Shown here: piece by piece, positions 33,989-42,880 of the stretch
How the letters are laid out: each line of letters opens with the position of its first letter
Position numbering within the stretch: the first letter of the stretch is position 1
Source of the DNA: Subtercola sp.
Lineage (GTDB): Bacteria > Actinomycetota > Actinomycetes > Actinomycetales > Microbacteriaceae
NCBI GenBank assembly: GCA_025463745.1
Contig: JAODBB010000095.1
Location: 1-43,459, forward strand
Length of the DNA: 43,459 nt
Direction of reading: 5' to 3'
Program-made: the position numbers and the translations under genes
The notes under the pieces: model-generated
The model's input: the letters and a program-made list of their open reading frames with translations, nothing else
The model's database searches: none
What the model was told of the DNA's origin: nothing

Positions 33989-35677
33989 ATGACCCGCGTA
34001 GCACCCATGAGAGCACGCCTCGGCCAGCGGAGCAAGATCTTCGGCTTGCCGATCATGGTCATCCTTCTCGCATTGATCGTGCCGTTGCTCGTGCGGATCG
34101 TGATTCTCGCCTTCTCCAACTCGACGGGTACGGCGGCGACGCTCGACAACTTCGTCAGGATTTGGAACAACGGGGTCGGACTTCAGATCCTCGGGAACAC
34201 TCTCCTCTATACCTTGGGCGCCACCTTCGTCGCGATCCTGGTGGCGCTCGTCATCGCGATCATCGTCGAACGCACGGACGCACCCGGACGCATCGCGGTG
34301 TACGCCATGCTCGCCCTCGGGTTCGGCGTGCCCAGCGTGATCCACGGAATCGGCTGGACGCTCATTGGCGGCCGCGTCGGAATCCTCTGGAATATCTTCC
34401 CCTGGCTGCAAGATGTCGGTCCCAACCTGTTCTATTCATGGTTCGGGTTGTGCATCGTGACCGGCCTCCGATTCGCACCGATCGCATTCTTCCTCGTCGC
34501 ACCAGCGCTACGCGCCATGGATCCATCTCTCGAGGAGGCGGCCCGGGTCGCAGGAGCCGGGCGATTCCGGATGCTCACACGTATCACCTTGGGACTCTCC
34601 CGCCCGAGCCTGCTCGCCGCCGTATTCCTCGTTGGTCTTCTCGTCGTGCAGCATTTCGACCTGCCGGCCCTCATCGGCACGCAGAGCGGATTCATCGTAT
34701 TGAGCACCGAGGTCTACAGTCTCGTGCAGAGAAACTTCCCCGACTACAACGGGGCAGCAGCATACTCGATCGTGCTCGCAATCGTCGCGGTCATTGCACT
34801 CGTCGCCTACTTCAGAGCCACAGCGCAGGCGAAACGGTTCGGCGTGATCAGCGGTAAGGGCTATCGATCAGGTCGAGTCCGGCTCGAAGGTTGGAGGATC
34901 CCCTCGGCAATCCTAGTGATCGTGCTTGCCTTCTGCACCGTTGTGCCTGTGCTCGTGTTGCTGTGGAGATCATTCGTCACGGGGAACGACTTCCCGTGCT
35001 TCACGACGTGCACATACGGCTTCAGCAACTTCTCCGACATCGGATCGACAGCCGGCCTCATCACCTCGGGTGTCAACTCGATCGTCCTCGGACTTCTCGC
35101 TGGACTCATCGTGGTGCTCCTGACCGTACTCCTCAGTTGGGTGACGGTGCGGGAATCCAACCGGATCACCCGACTTCTGGATCAACTCGGTAGCATTCCG
35201 TTAGTGCTCTCCGGCATCCTGCTGTCGCTCGCCTTTCTGCAGACCTACGCGAAGAGCTTTCTTTACAACTCGGTGTTCCTCATCTTGATTGCGTATGTTG
35301 TGTTCTACATACCTTTCGGAGTGAGGTTCACTTACTCCGCCGTCGTAGGCGTGCGCGGTGAGCTCGAGGAAGCCGCCAGCGTTGCGGGTGCGCGTCCGAC
35401 GACCGTATTCCGGCGAATCGTGTTCCCGCTTGTTCTCCCGTCACTGCTCACTGCATTCGTCTTCATTTTCCTGGCCTCGATGGAACAGCTCTCGCTCGTG
35501 GTCTTCATCTCCGGTGCCGGCAATCCCGTCGTTGGACCCGAAATCTTTCGGTTGTGGCAGACATCGAGCATCTCGGTTGTCGCCGCCTTCTCCGTCGGTG
35601 TTGTGCTCGCCGGATTCATCATCGTTGGCGCCGGCTGGCTCATCTCGCGCCTCGTCACAAGACACATCCTGCGGTGA
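33989..35677 (+). CDS. ABC transporter permease, two fused modules (FbpB-like)
   Basis: A 562-residue membrane protein of about 12 helices. Two permease halves are fused, each with its EAA coupling loop: LEEAARVAGAGRFRMLTRIT (first half) and LEEAASVAGARPTTVFRRIV (second half). A single chain can therefore form the whole translocation path for the preceding ATPase. ATG 33989 follows AAAGAGAG; the frame is open upstream and overlaps the ATPase gene end, but those codons lack a good ribosome site. Confidence 0.92.
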   Translation: MTRVAPMRARLGQRSKIFGLPIMVILLALIVPLLVRIVILAFSNSTGTAATLDNFVRIWNNGVGLQILGNTLLYTLGATFVAILVALVIAIIVERTDAPGRIAVYAMLALGFGVPSVIHGIGWTLIGGRVGILWNIFPWLQDVGPNLFYSWFGLCIVTGLRFAPIAFFLVAPALRAMDPSLEEAARVAGAGRFRMLTRITLGLSRPSLLAAVFLVGLLVVQHFDLPALIGTQSGFIVLSTEVYSLVQRNFPDYNGAAAYSIVLAIVAVIALVAYFRATAQAKRFGVISGKGYRSGRVRLEGWRIPSAILVIVLAFCTVVPVLVLLWRSFVTGNDFPCFTTCTYGFSNFSDIGSTAGLITSGVNSIVLGLLAGLIVVLLTVLLSWVTVRESNRITRLLDQLGSIPLVLSGILLSLAFLQTYAKSFLYNSVFLILIAYVVFYIPFGVRFTYSAVVGVRGELEEAASVAGARPTTVFRRIVFPLVLPSLLTAFVFIFLASMEQLSLVVFISGAGNPVVGPEIFRLWQTSSISVVAAFSVGVVLAGFIIVGAGWLISRLVTRHILR

Positions 35678-35746
35678 GTCGATCCATCTCGCCGAGGACA
35701 CAACCATCTGGAACGGGGGCCACATGGTCCCGTCAGGAGTAACAGA

Positions 35747-37891
35747 ATGACTGACACTGCCACCGATCGACGAATAGCGTCGATGAGCGCCTTGTTCGAA
35801 CCGCAATCCATCTGCATAATTGGTGCCTCGGAAAACAACAGCTATGCGAGAAGCGCCTTCTGCTGGCTGAACGAATCAGAAGACCGGGTGCCCGTATACC
35901 TCGTCAACTCGAATCGTTCGACTGTGTATGGTCGTCTCAGCCATCGTTCTGTCTCGGCCATTGATAAGCACATCGACCTCGCGATCATCGCTGTCGGCAC
36001 CGCTCGCGTCGTCGAGGCTCTTCAGGATTGCGAGGCGGCAGGCGTACGTGCAGCGATCGTGGTCGCAGCTGGATTCTCTGAGAGCGCAACAGACGCCGGC
36101 CAGGCGCGGCTCGACGAGTTCGAGCAGTTCGTCGCTCGCACGAGCATGGTCATCGTAGGCCCGTCGTGCCTGGGTGTGCTGAACGCGACGAAGGGCATAG
36201 CGCCATATTCCGGCACCTATCAGCGGATGCCGAAACCGGGTTCTATCGGCGTGGTGTCTCAGAGTGGTGGCGGAGTGCGAGCGATCTTCGAGGGTGGAAC
36301 CGGGCGCGGTCTCGGGTTCACTTCTCTGGTGTCCAGTGGCTCTGAAATCGATCTTCAGACGGTTGACTATCTACGCTATCTCGCCGAGGACGACGCGACG
36401 AAAGTCATCTGCCTTCTCTTGGAGGAGGCGAGGAATCCTCTCGAGTTCTATCAGGCTGTCCGAGCATGCATCGGGCGCGGCAAGGTAGTGATCGTATTGA
36501 AGCTCGGACGCTCGGAAGCCGCATCGCGGATGGCCGCCGCACATACGGGAGCTTTCACCGGGTCGGATCGCTTCTTCAACCTGCTGTTCGAGCGACTCGG
36601 TGTTGTGCGCGTCGCTTCAATCGAGGAGATGCTCGACGCCGCCTCACTCGCGGCGCAATTGCCCCGCGAACTCTGGCCCACCGGCACATCCGTCGGAATC
36701 GTGTCGATCACCGGGGGGGCGGCAGAAGCAATCGCCGACCAACTGGACGACATGGGATTCACCGTGCCCGATCTCGGTGAATCGACACGTACGCAAATCG
36801 CTCGATACCTTCCGACAGCGCATCATGTGCAGAATCCGCTGGAGCTGTCCAATCAGATCCAGATAGACGACGCCGACGCGTGGGGAGCCGTCGTCGATAC
36901 GTTCGCAGCCGATCCGGCCATCGATTCCGTCATCGTCATCGAATTACATGCCTCCTCGCAGACGCCGGAACGTGTGGCCTCGACGAAAGCAATCCAGCAG
37001 AAGCACGGCAAGCCCGTGTTGACCACAGCGGGCTCGCCTTGGATCCCGGTTGTCGACGACGAGATGGCCGCCCGTTATACACAGGAAGGTCTCGCTCATT
37101 TCGTAGGGCCGGACAACGTCGTCCGGGCGCTCCATGCAGTCAAGATAGCGGCTGCACCGCCGACGCTGTGGGAGCCGATTATCCTCGATCGGATCGATGC
37201 AGCTGCTGAAGCGATTGACGCGACAGACGGCATCGACGACGCATCAGCTCGCGAAATCCTGGCGCGGTTCGGCCTTCCCGTCCCGCGCGAAAGAGTCATC
37301 ATGACGCCAGATGAGGCCCCGGCGGCGATCGAAGCGTTGGGCGAGGGCCCTCTCGTTCTCAAGATCGTCTCCGACGACATTCCCCACAGGGCGAAACTGG
37401 GCCTCGTGGCGACCGGCGTTGTCGGCTCTGGCGAACTTGGAGCGACGGTTTCCATGCTCACGATACGGGCGGCGCAGAAAGTCCCCGACGCAGTCGTGCG
37501 CGGTGTGGCTGTCCAAGAACAGGTGTCGGGTTTCGAGCTGTTCGTGGGAATCGACCTGCAGAGCGGATTCGCTCCCATGCTCGTTCTCGGGCATGGCGGC
37601 GTCGGCGTCGAGTCGACGCATGATGTGGTGGCAGGTCTCGGTTCGTTCTCTAACGACGATCTGCACGCGATGCTTCGGCGACTCCGTTGCTACGACTGGC
37701 TCTTCGCTGAGGTCGGCGAGCAAGGAATCAATCTTGCCGTCTCGCTCGTTCAGGATCTTGTTCGGGTCGCAACCGAAGACATCCGAAACATCTCGCACCT
37801 CGAGGTGAATCCGCTCATGATCCACGCTTCTGGTGATCGCGCCTGGTGCGTCGATTGTTTGATCGTAGAGAAGAAGCCATCGGCTCAGTGA
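35747..37891 (+). CDS. ADP-forming acyl-CoA ligase (acetate-CoA ligase family)
   Basis: A 714-residue fusion of the alpha and beta parts of NDP-forming acyl-CoA synthetases. Order: CoA-binding domain (LFEPQSICIIGASENNSYAR), ligase domain with VVSQSGGGVRAIFEGG, and the phosphorylated-His segment AAAHTGAFTGSD with His266. The ATP-grasp part covers the last about 230 residues (ALGEGPLVLKIVSDDIPHRA, HLEVNPLMI). It would make an acyl-CoA from the imported acid with ATP and CoA, via an acyl-phosphate. The ferulate-activating FerA of Sphingobium belongs to this type, a possible parallel only. AGGAG lies before ATG 35747. Confidence 0.9.
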   Translation: MTDTATDRRIASMSALFEPQSICIIGASENNSYARSAFCWLNESEDRVPVYLVNSNRSTVYGRLSHRSVSAIDKHIDLAIIAVGTARVVEALQDCEAAGVRAAIVVAAGFSESATDAGQARLDEFEQFVARTSMVIVGPSCLGVLNATKGIAPYSGTYQRMPKPGSIGVVSQSGGGVRAIFEGGTGRGLGFTSLVSSGSEIDLQTVDYLRYLAEDDATKVICLLLEEARNPLEFYQAVRACIGRGKVVIVLKLGRSEAASRMAAAHTGAFTGSDRFFNLLFERLGVVRVASIEEMLDAASLAAQLPRELWPTGTSVGIVSITGGAAEAIADQLDDMGFTVPDLGESTRTQIARYLPTAHHVQNPLELSNQIQIDDADAWGAVVDTFAADPAIDSVIVIELHASSQTPERVASTKAIQQKHGKPVLTTAGSPWIPVVDDEMAARYTQEGLAHFVGPDNVVRALHAVKIAAAPPTLWEPIILDRIDAAAEAIDATDGIDDASAREILARFGLPVPRERVIMTPDEAPAAIEALGEGPLVLKIVSDDIPHRAKLGLVATGVVGSGELGATVSMLTIRAAQKVPDAVVRGVAVQEQVSGFELFVGIDLQSGFAPMLVLGHGGVGVESTHDVVAGLGSFSNDDLHAMLRRLRCYDWLFAEVGEQGINLAVSLVQDLVRVATEDIRNISHLEVNPLMIHASGDRAWCVDCLIVEKKPSAQ

Positions 37892-37918
37892 GCCGCACGA
37901 AGAAAAGGAGGCTACGGG

Positions 37919-38734
37919 ATGGCCGGAGGACAGTATCAATACATCAAGTATGAGGATGAAGGTGGAGGAGTGGCCAGCGTGACGCTAAATCGACCCGACA
38001 AACTCAACGCGTTCAACCTCCCGATGTACGAGGAGATCTGCAACGCCCTGGCGGCGGCGGAAGAGGACGAATCGGTACGCGTCGTCGTGCTCAAGGGCGA
38101 AGGGCGGGCCTTTTGCGCCGGGAGGGACTTCACCTATAGCGCGGAGTTGCAGGACGAAGAGGCTCCCGATGCGTGGCGCCGCCGCTACAAGCTGTTCGCT
38201 CGCTGGACGTTGGCGAACAACAAGATGGTGATCTGTCTCGTTCAGGGGTATGCCTTGGGCGGCGGAGGCACTCTCGCACTTGGCTGCGATATCACGATCG
38301 CCGCCGAAAGCGCGAAGTTCGGATACCCCGAGACGCGCCATGGTATCGCGTCGAAGACTATGTTGTGGGCTTGGTTCCTGGGGCCGAAAGTTGCGATGGA
38401 GATCGTCGCGACTGGGCGGCATATCACCGCAGAGCGGGGACAGAAGTACGGTCTCGTGAACAGAGTCGTGCCGGCGGACCAACTAGTTACGGAAGGCCTA
38501 CGCATCGCACGTGAGATCGCCGCGATGCCCTATGGGGTGCCCGAACTCATCAAACGTCAGGTCAACGCGTCACGCAGCGACTTCATCCGCATGAGCGTCC
38601 ATGACCGGATGTTCGATCTCGAAACTGCCCATTGGGACGCAGCCGGGGTCGAACCCTCCCCGTGGATGTTGAGTGCAGAGGCGACCGTGAAAAGCAGCCT
38701 AATGCTGGATGCTCAAGCACCGGCAAATCGATGA
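37919..38734 (+). CDS. Enoyl-CoA hydratase/isomerase family protein (ECH1)
   Basis: A 271-residue crotonase-fold enzyme. The oxyanion-hole segments are RAFCAGRDF (residues 63-71) and YALGGGGTLALGCD (111-124). The position of the first catalytic Glu of hydratases (Glu144 in rat ECH) is Thr118, while the second (Glu164) is kept as Glu138 in FGYPETRHG. It may thus be an isomerase, hydrolase or lyase rather than a plain hydratase. A strong AAGGAGG lies before ATG 37919, 27 bases after the CoA-ligase stop. Confidence 0.9.
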   Translation: MAGGQYQYIKYEDEGGGVASVTLNRPDKLNAFNLPMYEEICNALAAAEEDESVRVVVLKGEGRAFCAGRDFTYSAELQDEEAPDAWRRRYKLFARWTLANNKMVICLVQGYALGGGGTLALGCDITIAAESAKFGYPETRHGIASKTMLWAWFLGPKVAMEIVATGRHITAERGQKYGLVNRVVPADQLVTEGLRIAREIAAMPYGVPELIKRQVNASRSDFIRMSVHDRMFDLETAHWDAAGVEPSPWMLSAEATVKSSLMLDAQAPANR

Positions 38735-38777
38735 CCAGCAAACACACACCCCAGACACGTCGAAAGTAGGAAAAATT

Positions 38778-39581
38778 GTGGACACACCAGCATCGATCAG
38801 CATCACAAGATCTGGCCCAATCAGCACCATCATCTTGAACAGCACCGGCAACGGAAACGCACTCGACCTCCGCCTCTACAGGGATCTCGAGGCGGCGCTC
38901 GGCCAGCTCTCCGTCGATCCCGAGACGAAGGCGATCGTGGTGGAAGGATCCGGTGCAGACTTCTGCGCCGGCATTGACTTCGACTATCTACAGGGCCTCC
39001 AGAAAGATGACAATCTCGTACAATGGCGCGACGGATACACCGGTTTCGTGCGATCTGTGTGGAACAATCCGAAGATCGTCATCGCCAAGGTTCGCGGCCG
39101 AGCACACGGCATAGGATGCGAATTGGCACTCTTGGCGGATATGACTTTCTGCGACGAGACGGCCACATTCGGTCATCCTGAGGCGAAGTGGGGCTGGGTT
39201 GAGCCCACTATCTGGCCGTGGCTGGCGGGAGTGAAAGTCTCTAAAGAGTACCTCGCGACAGGCGCCCTCATGAAAGCAGCAGAGGCCGAACGGAACGGCC
39301 TCGTCAACGAAGTCCTTCCTGTGGCCGACCTCGACAAACACGTGACGGACCTCGTCACGGATCTTGCGGTGATGCCCGAAGGCACCGTCGAAGCGAACAA
39401 GAAGCGAATCAACTGGCCGTACCGCGACGTGAGCCGCGTTCTCGAAGACGACCGTTATTACGAGGTCTCCTTTGACTGGGTCCGCAATAGCCGCGAAGTC
39501 GACTACGGCTTTTACAAGCGCGTCGCCGAACTCGGCTTCACAGAAGCTGTCCGACTCCGTGACAACGAATTCGCCGAATAA
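38778..39581 (+). CDS. Enoyl-CoA hydratase/isomerase family protein (ECH2)
   Basis: A 267-residue crotonase-fold enzyme, clearly different from ECH1. The oxyanion segments are DFCAGIDFDY and AHGIGCELALLAD. Both hydratase glutamates are present: Glu115 in GIGCELA and Glu135 in FGHPEAKWG. It is therefore the better candidate for a true hydratase. GTG 38778 is chosen, with TAGGA seven bases upstream; an earlier in-frame start (38709) would overlap ECH1. It follows ECH1 by 43 bases. Confidence 0.88.
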   Translation: MDTPASISITRSGPISTIILNSTGNGNALDLRLYRDLEAALGQLSVDPETKAIVVEGSGADFCAGIDFDYLQGLQKDDNLVQWRDGYTGFVRSVWNNPKIVIAKVRGRAHGIGCELALLADMTFCDETATFGHPEAKWGWVEPTIWPWLAGVKVSKEYLATGALMKAAEAERNGLVNEVLPVADLDKHVTDLVTDLAVMPEGTVEANKKRINWPYRDVSRVLEDDRYYEVSFDWVRNSREVDYGFYKRVAELGFTEAVRLRDNEFAE

Positions 39582-39586
39582 ACGCC

Positions 39587-39606
39587 CGGCCGTGAACGAA
39601 CGGCCG
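39587..39606 (+). terminator. Short hairpin after ECH2
   Basis: CGGCCGT (39587-39593) and ACGGCCG (39600-39606) form a seven-base stem with a six-base loop, just after the ECH2 stop and 100 bases before the MaoC-like gene. No T tract follows, so it may be an attenuator or an mRNA-stabilising stem. Confidence 0.4.
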
Positions 39607-39706
39607 ATGGCCCCGAGGTCGGAGCCGCAATCGTCGAGGGCGAAATCGTAGATGAAGCGATGGCGGCCAACGCCCGGCGGGTACTGGCTCGAACGAGGAG
39701 CACGAG

Positions 39707-40708
39707 ATGAAGATAGGGTCAGAAAGCCCATATTTCGACGATCTCGATGTTGGGGATATCTACGAAGACACTCCCCCGATCACTATGACGGAAGGGCTCG
39801 CGGCAGTGCATCAGTCGATCGTGGGAGACCGACTGCGTCTCTTCCTCGATCACGAATTGTGTAATGCCGTGACAAATCGATCGGTAAGCCTCGTCTCGCC
39901 TTCGCTCATATGGGACATTGCCATTGGCCAGTCGACCACCGCGACTCATCGCGTAATCGCCAATCTGTTCTACCGAGGTCTTGGCTTTCGCCGGTTCCCA
40001 GAGATTGGCGACACGCTGCGCACTCGCACCGAGGTCGCCGGTCTTCGACAGACCAGCGCGAGACCAGGTCGTGAAACGCGTGGCCTTGCCGCACTCCGAA
40101 TCACATCGGTCGATCAACACAATCGGATTGTGCTCGATTTCTGGCGTTGCGCCATGCTTCCGCTGCGAAACCCGGGTACGAGCACCGGCCGCGCGGACGA
40201 TCTCGAAACGATCGGCGATGCCGTTCTCCCCGAACGGTTTCTGGACGCCGTACGAACTTGGGATCTTGTACCGTTCCGTGACAGTCTCCGTCCGCACGTG
40301 CCTCGGGATCTGCCGAGCGGGACTGTGCTGCCTGTAATCGGCGGCGACGTGGTCTCGAACGCTCCGGAACTCGCGCGCCTCACGCTGAACATCGCACAAG
40401 TTCATCACGACGACTTCACCGGATCGCGTCTCGTCTACGGCGGGCACACTATTGCACTCGCACTGACCCAGGCGGCGCGCATTCTCCCAGAACTCGTCAC
40501 CGTCGTGGCATGGCACGGCTGCGACCATCTCGGGCCCGTTCACGAAGGCGACACCCTGACAAGCGAGATCATAGTGGAAGCTGAGCACACATCGCTCGAG
40601 ACCAGCGGCCGACTCGTGAACCTTCGATCGATCGTACGTGCCCGCAGCGGGCCAGGGCAGGAGACGCGCCCAGTCCTCGACTGGCGATATACCGCATTAC
40701 TCGCGTGA
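39707..40708 (+). CDS. MaoC-like hot-dog-fold dehydratase/thioesterase family protein
   Basis: A 333-residue protein with two hot-dog halves. It begins PYFDDLDVGDIYEDTPPITM, which is the usual start of MaoC-like proteins, and the second half carries IAQVHHDDFTGSRLVYGGHT, resembling the hydratase-2 motif with His and Asp, then WHGCDHLGPVHEGDTLTSEI. Such double-domain proteins hydrate enoyl-CoAs or act on acyl-CoA esters in side-chain degradation. It is the last gene of the operon. ATG 39707 has GAGGAG about 11 bases upstream. Confidence 0.87.
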   Translation: MKIGSESPYFDDLDVGDIYEDTPPITMTEGLAAVHQSIVGDRLRLFLDHELCNAVTNRSVSLVSPSLIWDIAIGQSTTATHRVIANLFYRGLGFRRFPEIGDTLRTRTEVAGLRQTSARPGRETRGLAALRITSVDQHNRIVLDFWRCAMLPLRNPGTSTGRADDLETIGDAVLPERFLDAVRTWDLVPFRDSLRPHVPRDLPSGTVLPVIGGDVVSNAPELARLTLNIAQVHHDDFTGSRLVYGGHTIALALTQAARILPELVTVVAWHGCDHLGPVHEGDTLTSEIIVEAEHTSLETSGRLVNLRSIVRARSGPGQETRPVLDWRYTALLA

Positions 40709-40731
40709 TTCATCGGTTCAGGTCGATGAAT
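40708..40731 (+). terminator. Hairpin at the end of the catabolic operon
   Basis: ATTCATCG (40708-40715) and CGATGAAT (40724-40731) are perfect reverse complements with an eight-base loop. The stem begins on the last base of the MaoC-like stop codon. No clear T tract follows. It probably marks the 3' end of the operon. Confidence 0.5.
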
Positions 40732-40914
40732 GGCCGCCAAGGTTCACGTGCGGCTTGGTGCAGGCTTCCGTTGCCCCGTTCTGTACGACGCATACCTGCG
40801 CGATTCGGACTCGATTCGGAGGCCATTCAATCGGTGCCCCTAGCGGGAGTCCTCTCGAATTGTGGGACCCCTGTTATTTCGCTGATTCAGCTCCTGAATT
40901 CAGGCCAGATAGCC

Positions 40915-41267
40915 AAAATACTTGGGCAATTACCGCGTGAGTATCGTGATGCGGCCACGCCGCAGAAGCGGCTTAATGCCGATGAGATCCAACTGCTTGT
41001 TGCGGATTATGAAGCTGGTGAAGGATCTATCTATGTACTGGCTGAACGGTATGGAGTACACCGACAGACCATAGCAAACACCTGAAGAATCAAGGATGTG
41101 CGGTAGGTGTGCGGCCGCTCACGAGCTACGAACTAACGAGAATCAGGCAGCTCGCCGACGAAGGCTGGAGCCCGAATCGAATAGGACTTTCGCTCGGACG
41201 AGACCCGAAGACGGTGCGGAAAGGACTTGAATCACTCGCTTCTGAGTTTTCGAGAGACGACGGTTAG
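40915..41267 (+). pseudogene. Resolvase/recombinase C-terminal HTH remnant with a frameshift
   Basis: Two frames together read as the double HTH tail seen after serine recombinases: KRLNADEIQLLVADYEAGEG then VLAERYGVHRQTIAN, followed after a shift by HLKNQGCAVGVRPLTSYELT, RQLADEGWSPNRIGLSLGRD and PKTVRKGLESLA. The break is at about 41079-41083, where one base seems lost (AAC-AC-CTG in place of AAC-CAC-CTG), giving a TGA. The catalytic domain is absent upstream. The left edge is approximate. A decayed mobile-element gene or a frameshifted small HTH gene are both possible. Confidence 0.6.
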
Positions 41268-41326
41268 GGTCTTTAAGCTCTTGGGAATTCGAGAGAGTGA
41301 GATGAGGGTCGAAGCTCAGGAATTGA

Positions 41327-41378
41327 AAAGAGCCCGACCTCACGGACGAATGGTCTCGACCGTGAGGTCGGGCTCTTT
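41327..41378. terminator. Strong 19-bp hairpin between convergent genes
   Basis: AAAGAGCCCGACCTCACGG (41327-41345) pairs perfectly with its partner at 41360-41378, with a 14-base loop. The stem ends in CTTT followed by CTTATTTG and begins after GAA, so it can act in both directions. It separates the frameshifted HTH remnant from the convergent OLD-family gene, whose stop is at 41380-41382. Confidence 0.85.
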
Positions 41379-41379
41379 C

Positions 41380-42880
41380 TTATTTGAAAGCCGCTATCGC
41401 TTCGATTGCTGACTTCAAGGTGTCAGGCATGTCGGACATATCTGCGTCTAAAATCGCGTTCCTGTAGGCGTAGAGGTCCTTCTTGGTCCGTGCACGGATA
41501 CTGCCATCTCCATTTGCGACCAGTGCAGCGTCAAAGCTCGGCCATGCTGCCAGCTCTTCTTCGAGGTCGTCATACCATACGACGAAGTGACTCGCGACTA
41601 CGGTCGGATTCCCGAACAAAACAGGGAGATTTCCTTGGACCGCGACGGAGGACGGTAACCAAGCGATGATCGACTCGGTCGCCGCCTTATGACTCGCGTG
41701 AGCGCTAGATTCTTTGGCCGCGTCAGTTGGATGTTTTCTCTTGGCCCCTAAAAAGTCTCCATCTATGAAAACGAAGGCTGGAATACCAAGTGCGTGCAAG
41801 ATTTCATAAGGAATGCGGATACTCTCTTTGCTCGAAACTTCGAGGACAGAAATGCCTTTGACATCGAGAGCGAGGTTGAGGCGTGATGCTAGGGCTTCAA
41901 CGACCGCACGATCAGTGTCACCTTCGACCAAAGCAACTGAGTCGGCGAAAAAACCTTCGGAGAATTCAGTCGGTACACGCTTATCTACGATCTTGGAAAT
42001 CTTCTCAACTGGAATGCCGGTTGAGGCGCTTAGCTCTGCAGGGCTGGTGCTTGAAACCTCTGTTTGACCGTCTTTCAGAGTAAATCGTCGCAATGAAGAG
42101 AATTGGTCAGGCCGAACAAAATAAGGACTATGCGTGGCCACAATTACTTGTGCTCCGAGTTGAGTACTCAATTCAGTGAGCGTGCGTGCGAACGCCCGGG
42201 CTCGAATAGGGTGTTGATAGATCTCAGGCTCTTCGATACAGATGATTAGGCTTGGAAGTCTCGCTAGCTCTTCTTCGAGGCGAGTATTCGCCTCGGCTTC
42301 ATCTTCGTCGTCTGCCTGCACATGATTATCACGAGTCAGTTCCGCATCAGGAACAAGAGCCTGGAACATGGAAATCATCACCGCTCGTTGGATTCCATGA
42401 CCTTGCTTGCTGACGTCGTTTGTTACCCCGTCGATGGTCACATCAGTTGTAACGGTGGCGTCGGTTTTAGGAGTCCAATCAGGAACGGTCGTGGTAAGTG
42501 CGACACTAGCGTTTGGGACAAGTGAAGATAGCCGCGAATTGATCCGAGACGTTTGAATGTCGGTAGACGCCTCAACGCTCTCGCGGACGCGCGTTTGTAA
42601 TTGGCTCATTGTCGCTTCGTTTTCGACAAGCCACTCAGCTTGGGCCCGAGCACCAGCATCGGACATGACCGCACCGATGAGCTCATTCAATGCTGTACCC
42701 CTCCCGGACTCGCCCACCTGGCTCGAAATATTGGTGGATGCAGGCACAAGAACCAGCCGAACACACTCACGTATTACGTTCGACCCATTGATTCCGAACA
42801 TGTGGTTGGCGTCGTCGTTTGCAACTGCAACCAACTTGGTTTTATTCGCAATATCGCTCTCCCACTGTGCAAGAGCGTGA
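41380..42880 (-). pseudogene. OLD-family ATPase/TOPRIM nuclease gene, N-terminus cut off by an IS element
   Basis: The remaining part has a first-start TTG at 42834, but the frame continues upstream with protein-like codons (AQWESDIANKTKLVAVANDD) until the IS edge near 42880, where it hits TGA. The kept part has the ATPase signature and Walker B region (HGIQRAVMISMFQALVP, IICIEEPEIYQHPIRARAFA, VIVATHSPYFV) and a C-terminal TOPRIM domain (ALVEGDTDRAVVEALA, FVFIDGDFLGAK). The Walker A part, roughly the first 150-180 residues of the family, is missing. OLD nucleases serve in phage defence, alone or with a partner helicase. It is moderately AT-rich, unlike the backbone. Confidence 0.8.

Noticed and set aside
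39582-39706. Small gene between ECH2 and the MaoC-like gene
   Set aside because: Only 125 bases with a short hairpin; no frame with a credible start and composition.
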